Assembly: GCA_010672825.2 (NCBI GenBank)
Contig: JAAHFU020000004.1
Span: 744,001 to 808,000 of the forward strand
Origin: Leptolyngbya sp. SIO1E4
GTDB taxonomy: Bacteria > Cyanobacteriota > Cyanobacteriia > Phormidesmidales > Phormidesmidaceae
Length of the DNA: 64,000 nucleotides
Direction: 5' to 3'
Shown here piece by piece: positions 16,426 to 24,600 of the stretch (positions are counted from its first letter, which is position 1; every line of letters begins with the position of its first letter). The notes under the pieces are model-generated. The model did not search any database, was not told where the DNA came from, and saw only the letters and a list, made by a program, of their open reading frames with translations. A program made the translations under genes and the position numbers.

Positions 16426-17763
16426 TTAAGGAGAAATTGTCAGGTGCTGTAGACTGGCGCAAAGCTGCCGTGCAAAGCGGCTGTTAGCAGTGCGGTTGTG
16501 GGGGATTTTGGCTTCGGACTCGGCTTCGTCAATCAGCCGGTCCGCTTCTTCAGCTAGCAAAGCGTCCAGGCGATCGCCCAGCGCCTGCAACTGTTCGGCA
16601 GAGGTAAAGTCCAGGGCGGTCTCGCGCACGCGAGATTGGAGCTGGCTCAGCAGCGCACTCCGCACGTCGGCCCGAAAGCGTTTCAAATTCATCAGGCGAG
16701 TGACGGCGACTTGATTGGTCAGGCCTAGTTTGGGGGCGATCGCTTTCATTCCCTCGCCTTCGCAGTGAAACAGGTGCAGCGCTTTGAGAAAGGCGTCCGC
16801 TTTCGGAGGCCGTTTGCACCGAAACTGGTCACAGTAGGCTTGCAGCGTGTCGCTCATAGCGACGGCCAGAGCGGCCTCGAACTGTTGGCGATAGGCCTGC
16901 AAAAAGTCATCTTGCTGCACGTCGCTGTCGCTGGGTTCGGGAGCGGGCAGTTCCGGGCTTGTTTCAGCGTCTAGAGGTTCTAGCAGCGGCAACCCACCCC
17001 GCACATGAATGCGGTACTGCCGCAGCCAGTAGGCTAACTGTCGCAACTGGCCCAGTACTATTCGAGGGGGTAGTTTGGCATTGATGGCGTGCAGTTGGCG
17101 ATCACTGGGCATCTGACACCGCCCTCGGTTGCGACCGGCAGCCAGTTTGAGGCGATCGCGGCGATAGACGGCGTGATAGCGGCTGAGCAACGTTTCCGCA
17201 GCGGTGATTTCGGCTTCGGTCAGGCGATGAAACTCGCCCAGAATTCGCGCTAGCTGGCTCACCTGGGTATCGTTCAAAATGGCCCAGTCGCTGACTCGAT
17301 AGAGCCCCCGCTCAATCAGGAATTGGTTGAGTTCGCGATGATTGCGCGTCAGGTGAGCGGCCCAGCCTTCTAAACTGGCGCGGCCTGGGGTGTAGGTCTC
17401 AACGATGTGAACGCCAAATGGCTGATAGTCCTTCAGGGGCTGACCTGCGTCATCCAACACAAAGGGCAGCAGGTCGGCACTGCGAAACTGGTAGTAATCG
17501 CCAAACTGACTGACCAACTGAAAGCAGGCGCGGAGGACGGCATGGGAGACCGCGCAGCGCAAACACAACAGCGCTAGGGCCATCTGCCCCTGCTGCCAAT
17601 CACTCAGCAATCGCGCCTGCAACAGGCGATGATCGTCATCATTCTCTTCGACGGCGTTGGGGGCTTGCTCCAGCAACCAGGTGTAGGCCGCATTTAATTG
17701 CTGTCGCCGACTTTGCCCGGTGCTGTCAAGCTTTTGTAAATGCCAGTAGTCAGAAACACTCAT
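16426..17763 (-). CDS. Divergent sigma-70-like protein heading the CHAT-CHASE2 operon, copy 1
   Basis: 445 residues. Residues about 58-100 (LCLRCAVSHAVLRACFQLVSQFGD) and about 120-165 (ETYTPGRASLEGWAAHLTRN, then ERGLYRVSDWAILND) can be read as stretched sigma regions 2.1-2.4; the second resembles the FDP-x-KG-x-F-x-TW motif. Residues about 325-380 (LFHCEGEGMKAIAPKLGLTN, VTRLMNLKRFRADVR) look like a region-4 helix-turn-helix. The sigma assignment is inference from these resemblances; an unrelated DNA-binding protein is the alternative. The TGAATAAGY element stands 80 bases upstream, so it may drive its own gene. First gene of a four-gene operon ending at 12157; the paralogue is at 31959-33308. 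Confidence 0.7.
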   Translation of the reverse strand: MSVSDYWHLQKLDSTGQSRRQQLNAAYTWLLEQAPNAVEENDDDHRLLQARLLSDWQQGQMALALLCLRCAVSHAVLRACFQLVSQFGDYYQFRSADLLPFVLDDAGQPLKDYQPFGVHIVETYTPGRASLEGWAAHLTRNHRELNQFLIERGLYRVSDWAILNDTQVSQLARILGEFHRLTEAEITAAETLLSRYHAVYRRDRLKLAAGRNRGRCQMPSDRQLHAINAKLPPRIVLGQLRQLAYWLRQYRIHVRGGLPLLEPLDAETSPELPAPEPSDSDVQQDDFLQAYRQQFEAALAVAMSDTLQAYCDQFRCKRPPKADAFLKALHLFHCEGEGMKAIAPKLGLTNQVAVTRLMNLKRFRADVRSALLSQLQSRVRETALDFTSAEQLQALGDRLDALLAEEADRLIDEAESEAKIPHNRTANSRFARQLCASLQHLTISP

Positions 17764-17817
17764 AAAGTCAAAACCTAAAGGCGATCGCTCAAACCGTTTC
17801 CGGCTGGCAATGATGAC

Positions 17818-17843
17818 TATCTCTGGCAGTGTAGGGCTTATTC
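17818..17843 (-). promoter_or_regulatory. TGAATAAGY promoter-like element, before sigma-like operon 1
   Basis: TGAATAAGC, 10 bases, CAG, 2 bases, ATA. GAATAAG starts 80 bases before the ATG at 17763. This is the only candidate promoter seen for the four-gene operon. Confidence 0.6.
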
Positions 17844-17924
17844 AGGTGACCTCATCGCTTACGCAGTCATGGTTTTAATAGACTGTTCTGGCCTAATCTG
17901 TCTGTTCGGCATCCACGCGATCTC

Positions 17925-20690
17925 CTATTGTCCATTGCCGATGAGAATGAACGGTGCCCAGTAGTAGGGATGACTGTAGCCGGGATAGGCGTCGCTAACT
18001 GACGTACCATCTCGACTCATGGGTGGGGCACCGGCACGGACGCTGCCCTCACCCCCGACCAGGCTCAGGTCATCAGCCATTAATGCTTGCTGTGCCCGCT
18101 TCAGGGCTTCTGCTTTAGAAAACCCATTGTCTATAGCTGTGTAGAACGCATTCATGAGCACCTGAGTGCCGTTATCACTGACCTGCCAGAGAGAGGCCAT
18201 TACCGCTTTGGCCCCGACTCGCTGTAGCTGAAAGCCGAGTCCCAAGATTTCGACCCCATCACCGAGTTGAGGACTGCCTAGGGCCGTTTCACAGGCACTC
18301 AACACCACTAAATCGGCATCCAGCTGCGACCACTCTCGCCGCATTTGCCGCAGGTTGACGGTCTGACCATTGCCAAACAGCACGAACGACTCATCGGGAG
18401 CACCTGAAACAAACTTGCCGTGGGTCGCTAGATGAATCAAGGTTGAGCTGCCCAACAAACGCTTGAATTGTTCGGGGGTAAAGTCGTCGTTGATCAGGAC
18501 TTCTGCTCCCGGCACTTGTGCAGCCAACAGTTCGACCTCTTGCAGGGTCGCGGGCAAATCTAAAAAGTCGAAGGCATCATCCCCAACGTTGACGGTAAAG
18601 GCACAATCGGCACAGGCGGCGGCCAGCAAGGAGCGATCGTCTCGGGGGTGGGCGGCAAAATCGGCTTCCGAGGCTGCGGTGATTTGACTAAAGCTAAAGC
18701 GTTCGGCTAGCCATTGCTCACCGTCGTAAAGGGCGGTCAAAGGCACATAGCGCAACACGCCATCTGGGGCAAAGATGATGTGCTCAGCACCCACGGCAGC
18801 CAAATCATTCTCCAACGGGGCAATCACCCATTCATAAAGCTGCTGCGCCAATTCACGCGGGTCGCTGCGGCGATCTTTCAGGGCTTGCCCAAAGGCCACG
18901 ACGGTGCGGTTGAGTTCCAGCGCATCAACCTCTATGGGGTAGCGCACAGGAGGCGCATCGGCAGAGACCAGCACCAGTTCCAACCGATCTTCGAGCACAA
19001 GGGGATACAGAATCACGCTGGTTTGAGGCAGTTGCCGCAGGCTAGCCTGCAGATCGGTGAAGTTCCCAATATCGACCGTGGCGCGAGTCTCGGCCCGCAG
19101 TTGGTCAACGGCGGCGATGATCTGGGGATGATCAAGCCAGTCGATGAAGCTGGTATAGACGACATCCTGCTGAGCTTCGAGTTCTGCGAGGCGAGCTTGT
19201 TCGTCGGGGGTAAGGGTGTCGAGGGCTTGCAGGCGTTGGAGTTCGGTGCCGGTGAGCAGCACATCTTCATAAAGCGCTAGCACGTCTTCTTCCGGTTGCC
19301 AAAACTCCACTCCGGTTTCGGTTTGGGCGTTGCGTTGCACGTCGTCCAGGTAATCGTCGAGTTCTTGCACTTTCAGCAGGTCGAGGACGCGCTGGGCTTC
19401 GATGATACGGTCTTGTTGCAGCAGCAGATCGGCCAGCAGGCGGTAGTCATCGGCGACGGTGTCGGTGTAAGACTGTTGCAGCCCAACATCCAACTCTCGG
19501 ATATCCCCCCGGATAGATTCGTGCACCTCGACCGACGCTTTGAGGAAAATGATGGCCAACTCTGGCTGCGCTTGAGCACTGAGTAGTTTGCCAATATCAC
19601 CCAACGTTCTAGCTTCCCCAGCCCGAATATCCAGTTCTCGTTTAATGAATAGACTTTGTTCAAAATACTCCAGTGCTGTGGAGTAGTTCTCGAGTGATTG
19701 ATAGGCAATCCCGATATTCCCTAAAACACGCACTTCACTGGCCCTGTCTCCTAGATCACGAAAAAGAGAAAGACTTTGTTCAAAATACTCCAGCGATGTG
19801 GGATGTTCTTCAATTAATCCATAGAGACTACCGATATTCCCCAGCGTAAGCGCTTCTGCAGCCTGATCGTCCATTTCTCTTGCGAGGGACAGACTTTGTT
19901 GGTAGTAGTTCAGCACTTCTGAGTAGTTTCTGAGTAATAGATAAGCACTGCCGATATTTGCAAGGGTAGTGGCTTCTCCAAGTTGATCTCCCGATTCTCT
20001 TGTAAGGGCCAGGCTGCGCTCGAAATACTCCAGTGCTCTGAAGGAGTTTCCGAGTAAATAGTAGACAAGACCAAGATTATTGAGGATATCGGCTTCCCCA
20101 ACCTGGTCACCTAGCAATTGAAAAAGGGGCAGACCTTGCTCAAAATGCTCTATTGCTTCGGGATAGTTGCCGAGTGAAGAGTAGACAAGACCAAGATTAT
20201 TGAGGATATCGGCTTCCCCAACCTGGTCACCTAGCAATTGAAAGAGGGGCAAACCTTGCTCAAAATGCTCTATTGCTTCGGGGTAGTTGCCGAGTAATGA
20301 ATATGTAGTGCCAATTTTGTAGAGAGTGGTGGCTTCCCCAGACAGATGTCCCAGTTCTTGATAGATTTCCAGTGCCCGTTGCCAAAGCAGTAAAGCTTCT
20401 TGAAACTGTCTGGCGTTGTACTGTCTATTCCCCTCTTGTAAGAGGGAGTTCGCTTCAGCTTGGCGTTCATAATCAAATGTTTGAGCAAGCTGAAGCGGGA
20501 CTGGTCTGAGCGATTCGGGTGCTTTGGAGAAATCGGGTTGCTGGAATGCGGTGGGCTCAGTTTGTACTAAGAGAAACCGAGTTTCTTTGAAGGAACTCGG
20601 TCTCTGCACGGCAGTGGCGGAGACCTGCAGGGCGGGGACGAGAAGGGCGGTGAAGGTGGCGAGGCTGAGGAAGTTGGCGGCGCGGCGCAT
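17925..20690 (-). CDS. Exported TPR-CHAT protease, subtype III
   Basis: About 921 residues from the ATG at 20688-20690; an upstream ATG would lie inside the promoter-like element. A signal peptide spans residues 1-27, TPRs about 75-400 and CHAT about 590-920. The catalytic pair is H757 in HLATHGKF and C800 in LSACETALG. Two neighbouring TPR units are identical over 40 residues (NYPEAIEHFEQGLPLFQLLG block), and their DNA at about 20071-20310 is almost the same, indicating a recent duplication. The CHAT part matches 39567-42737: both have the extra cysteines AAxCAxCxFTV and the GLGFQL/GLGYQI motif. It has its own element 60 bases upstream, divergent from the lipoprotein gene. Confidence 0.9.
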   Translation of the reverse strand: MRRAANFLSLATFTALLVPALQVSATAVQRPSSFKETRFLLVQTEPTAFQQPDFSKAPESLRPVPLQLAQTFDYERQAEANSLLQEGNRQYNARQFQEALLLWQRALEIYQELGHLSGEATTLYKIGTTYSLLGNYPEAIEHFEQGLPLFQLLGDQVGEADILNNLGLVYSSLGNYPEAIEHFEQGLPLFQLLGDQVGEADILNNLGLVYYLLGNSFRALEYFERSLALTRESGDQLGEATTLANIGSAYLLLRNYSEVLNYYQQSLSLAREMDDQAAEALTLGNIGSLYGLIEEHPTSLEYFEQSLSLFRDLGDRASEVRVLGNIGIAYQSLENYSTALEYFEQSLFIKRELDIRAGEARTLGDIGKLLSAQAQPELAIIFLKASVEVHESIRGDIRELDVGLQQSYTDTVADDYRLLADLLLQQDRIIEAQRVLDLLKVQELDDYLDDVQRNAQTETGVEFWQPEEDVLALYEDVLLTGTELQRLQALDTLTPDEQARLAELEAQQDVVYTSFIDWLDHPQIIAAVDQLRAETRATVDIGNFTDLQASLRQLPQTSVILYPLVLEDRLELVLVSADAPPVRYPIEVDALELNRTVVAFGQALKDRRSDPRELAQQLYEWVIAPLENDLAAVGAEHIIFAPDGVLRYVPLTALYDGEQWLAERFSFSQITAASEADFAAHPRDDRSLLAAACADCAFTVNVGDDAFDFLDLPATLQEVELLAAQVPGAEVLINDDFTPEQFKRLLGSSTLIHLATHGKFVSGAPDESFVLFGNGQTVNLRQMRREWSQLDADLVVLSACETALGSPQLGDGVEILGLGFQLQRVGAKAVMASLWQVSDNGTQVLMNAFYTAIDNGFSKAEALKRAQQALMADDLSLVGGEGSVRAGAPPMSRDGTSVSDAYPGYSHPYYWAPFILIGNGQ

Positions 20691-20724
20691 GGTGGGCTTT
20701 CCTTTCAGAGATGACAACAGCATA

Positions 20725-20750
20725 TCGCTCTGAACCAGGAACACTTATTC
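20725..20750 (-). promoter_or_regulatory. TGAATAAGY promoter-like element, before TPR-CHAT gene
   Basis: TGAATAAGT, 10 bases, CAG, 2 bases, then CGATATGCTGTTGTCA, the extended form. GAATAAG starts 60 bases before the ATG at 20690. A second copy pointing the other way begins 51 bases away at 20801. Confidence 0.65.
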
Positions 20751-20800
20751 ACCTTCAAATTATCTTTTGCGGATGAGCAATCCCGCTAGTCGAGCTGGAT

Positions 20801-20826
20801 GAATAAGTCTCAGCAGCGCAGCCATA
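20801..20826 (+). promoter_or_regulatory. TGAATAAGY promoter-like element, before pilin-like lipoprotein gene
   Basis: TGAATAAGT, 10 bases, CAG, 2 bases, ATA. GAATAAG starts 81 bases before the ATG at 20882. It is divergent from the element at 20725-20750. Confidence 0.6.
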
Positions 20827-20881
20827 GAGCGTGACAGCAGCGGACGTGACTACTCGCTGTGTTGTCATTAGGAGCATTCTC

Positions 20882-21388
20882 ATGCATCAGCCAAAGTCTC
20901 GAAATAAACAACGTCTGGCTCTTTGGGGGCTGGGCGGCGTGTTCTTGCTCGTCGGCTGTAGCCACATCGTAGGTACGGCATTTGAAAACCAAGCCAACCG
21001 AGCCCGCGAATCGGAAGCCGATAATTACGTGGGGGCGATGTTGCGAGGGCAGCAGGCCTACTTTATCGAAGCAGAACAGTTCACCGATGATCTGGCCAGC
21101 CTAGAAATTAATATTCCACCTGAAACCGAGAACTACCGTTACGAGATCGCGCTCGATGCGACGGGGCAGGCCGCTCTGGTGACTGCCACAGCAAAGCTGC
21201 CAGAGCTGCGGAGTTTTACCGGAGTTGCCTATGCGATCGCGGATGCTCCAGATGAGTTTCCTAACCTCGACACGATACTGTGCATTAGCGACGAGCCTCA
21301 ACAGTCGCCACCAGCACCGCCGCAGTTTGTGCAAACCGGGGAGCAAGTCGAAGTGGTTTGTGCAGTAGGCTCCCAGGTAGCCGAGTAG
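20882..21388 (+). CDS. Putative lipoprotein with type IV pilin-like (G/H) mature domain
   Basis: 168 residues from the ATG at 20882, chosen because AGGAG stands 9 bases before it and the promoter-like element lies upstream. The N-terminus MHQPKSRNKQ is followed by a hydrophobic stretch ending in the lipobox LLVGC, predicting a lipoprotein. The following region (ESEADNYVGAMLRGQQAYFI, then INIPPETENYRY) closely resembles the mature part of cyanobacterial type IV pilin-like proteins. The GFTLIE prepilin peptidase site of real pilins is absent. So this looks like a pilin domain re-targeted to a membrane as a lipoprotein. It is part of the element-linked gene set, perhaps a substrate or sensor of the exported proteases (inference). 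Confidence 0.7.
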   Translation: MHQPKSRNKQRLALWGLGGVFLLVGCSHIVGTAFENQANRARESEADNYVGAMLRGQQAYFIEAEQFTDDLASLEINIPPETENYRYEIALDATGQAALVTATAKLPELRSFTGVAYAIADAPDEFPNLDTILCISDEPQQSPPAPPQFVQTGEQVEVVCAVGSQVAE

Positions 21389-21435
21389 CCCCTGGCAGAA
21401 GCACCAAAAACACTTTCCGCTCAAAACATTTCTCC

Positions 21436-21473
21436 ACTTGGCTTAACCACAATTGCTGTGCGTTGAGCCAAGT
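21436..21473. terminator. Long stem-loop after the pilin-like gene
   Basis: ACTTGGCTTAAC and GTTGAGCCAAGT form a 12-pair stem with one wobble pair around a 14-base loop. There is no T tract after it, so it may be an RNA-stability or attenuation hairpin rather than a simple intrinsic terminator. Confidence 0.5.
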
Positions 21474-21591
21474 CAGAACTGACTTGAATAGTACGTCGTT
21501 GAACCCGCGTCTATTGGCCAGACAGATAGACGCGGTTGAAGCAATTGCTCATTGGGATATCGTTCAACACGCCATCACGTTTTGTCCATAT

Positions 21592-21617
21592 GAATAAGCT
21601 CCCCAGGCTCAGAACTA
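21592..21617 (+). promoter_or_regulatory. TGAATAAGY promoter-like element, before the 1671-residue CHAT gene
   Basis: TGAATAAGC, 10 bases, CAG, 2 bases, then CTATATGCTGATG, the extended form. GAATAAG starts 61 bases before the ATG at 21653. Confidence 0.65.
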
Positions 21618-21652
21618 TATGCTGATGAAGACACTGAGCCTCAGAATCATCA

Positions 21653-24600
21653 ATGCATCCAGCCACCCGACTCTACGCAAATGTGATCGCCCTGGCCCTC
21701 GTCTTTCCCACCCTCACCACTGCCCAAGCGGTGGAACTCACCCAAGCGCCTGCGAGAGAAGCTGAAGAACGGCGATCGCAGTCAATTAACGGCACTCTAG
21801 GCACGGATGATGCGGTTCTCGATGGCGGTGAGTATTACGAGATTCATACCTTTGAAGGTGCTGAGGGACAGACGATCACCATTGATCTCGTCAGCGAGGA
21901 GTTTGATACCTACCTGGTGGTGTTTGGGCCAGAGGGAGATCGGGTGGGTGAAAACGATGATGGCGACAACAGCAATGCCCAAATTTGGTTGACGCTGCCT
22001 AGCACCGGAACCTATACCGTTTGGGCGACCTCGTACAGTGCGGGAGAAGTGGGTAGCTATCAGCTCAGTTGGCAGGAAGATACGACACTAGCGGAATTGC
22101 AACAGGCATTGCGGGAGGCGAGGGAAGGGGGCGATACTCCAGAGGAGTCGCTACGCGATCGCACTGCCGAATTGAAGGCATTATTTGATGTCGCAGATTT
22201 CTACCAAGATCGCGATCAGAATCTTGAAGCACTGGAGACGTATCAAGCGGTCTTAGAACTGTCTCAAGAACTGGGTGATAGCAATTATGAGTTGATTAGC
22301 TACCAGGTAATGTCCGGCATATATAACGGCATTGGTATCGACAAAAATCGTGAAGCGTCAGAACTGTACCGCGCTGAACAGTGGCAACAAGCTTTGGAGT
22401 CAGCCCAGCAAGGACTGATGGCGGCGGAGCAAGCGGTGCAGCTTGCCAGACAAGGAAAAGCCAGAGCAGAAGCAATTAATAGTGAAATATTTATCCCTGA
22501 TTTGACACTAGCCGTTCCACGCTCTTTGGTAACGTTGGCTGGTTCTTATCAAAACATCAGTAATAGTCAGCAGGAACAGGCAAGAGGTTTAATTGCTGAA
22601 CAAGATTATCGACAGGCTGAATCTTTGGAAGCAGAAAGTATTGCTGCTTCGGAAAAGGCTGTGGAGGCAGCTCAAGAATCACTTATTTTGATGAGGAATA
22701 GTGAAAGTCTCAATGATATCTACGCACTTGATTTGCTCAACGCGGTAGCTGCTGTGGCGCTGAGTCACGATATGGTTGGCTCAGCACACTACAGAGTTCG
22801 TTCTTTAAGGCTAAACAATGAAGGAGAATTTGAACACCAGGTAGATGCACTTGAGCAGGCGCTAGTAGCTTATGAAACAGCATTGCCATTCCACCGTGAA
22901 AGTGAACAGCTACGGGAACATGATGAGGTCATTGAACGCATTGGTATATCTGAAGTTCAACAGGTAAAGTTTACACTTTTGGGTATTATCAATGTTCGTC
23001 AAAGCCTCAGCAGGGCTTATGGCGAATTGGGTCAGTATTTAGAGGGGATATCTGTAGCCGAACGGACAATTGAGCTTTCTCGCCAACTTCCTGACCGTGA
23101 ATCTGAGTTGACTGCTCTTATTGACCTGAGCAATCTTTATGATTATCTGGGTGAACAGTATCTTGAAGAAGAAGCTTACGAGGAAGCCCTTGCGGCTCAG
23201 GAGAAAAGTCTTTTTTATGCTCAAGAGCGACTGAAAGTAGCTCAATCCCTTGTTGATTCCCCAGAACTCTCCGATTTTGAGTCTAATACCTATGCTGAAA
23301 GAGGCATTGATATTGTTAAAAACGCCCTCCAATCAATCTCTACAGCCTATGCGGGGATCCGTTGGGTCTACGTAGCACAGGATGATTATGAATCAGCTTT
23401 AGAAATTACCCTCAAAATATTAGAAATTGATGAGCAAATAGGAAACCCTGTATTTATTTTTTCCACACTGAGAGCGCTATTCGTCGATTACGATCGCCTG
23501 GGTCGTTATCAAGAAGCATTAGAGGTTATGGAACGCAGCCTTGAATTGGCACGCCAATTTGACAATCAGGGAGAGGAGTTGTCAGCGATCACAACAATTG
23601 CATCCCTTCAACAAGATTTGGGTCAATATCCAGAAGCAATTGCAAATTATGAAGAAGCCTGGTTGCTAACAATAGAAAATGAAATTCCAGAAGAGCAAAT
23701 AGGTATTCTACTAAATTTAGGTGTGTTGTATGGAACTCAAGGCGATCACGAGAAAGCATCAGAAAATTATGAGCAAGCACTCGAAATGGCGAGGGCAGCG
23801 CGTCAGAATTTAGAAACAGCAAGTGTCGGTGCATTGGAATCGTTAGCCCCAGAATGTTCGCTATTGTCACCGATTGACCCATCTCTCGATATAGAGCTAC
23901 CGCCAGAACTTCCTGGAGTTGATGAGCGAGACGATATAGAACGACTTGAGAGAAATCGACAGCGGTGCATCAGACAAACTTGGGATGTAGAGCAAAAAGC
24001 ATTATCCAGCCAAGCCGCAGGCTATGCAGAACAAGGGCGCTACACAGAGGCAATTGAATTACATAGACGTTCACTAGAAATTATCAGAACCCATCGTCCT
24101 GATCGGGTTCAAGAAGTTAGCGCTCTCAATGGAATTGGAGCGACCTATGCTGATCGTGGCGACTATTCAATCGCAATAGAAGAGTATTTACAGGCATTAG
24201 ACATTGCATTAGACATTAATCATCAACCCAGCATTCTCTTACTCCGCAATAATCTTGGCGCTACATTCTTCGGGCAAGGAGATTATCCGACCGCATTAGA
24301 GCACCTTCGAGAAGCTTTAACTCTGGTACAAGAAACTCGCCTACGGCCTCAAGAAGTTTACATCCTAAGTAATATTGGGAGAACATACTACGACCAAGGC
24401 GAATATGAAAAAGCGTTAGAGTTCTTTCAAAAGGGGCTTGTTCTGAGTGAACAGTTAGGCCAGAAACAAGATCAAGCATCCGTTCTTTCTGGTTTGAGCA
24501 TCGTTAGCCTTGATCAGGGGCAATATGATCAAGCTTTAGATTACGCCCAACAATCCTTGGAGCTTTTTCAAGAAACGGGAGTAAAAGCCAGCGAAGCAGG

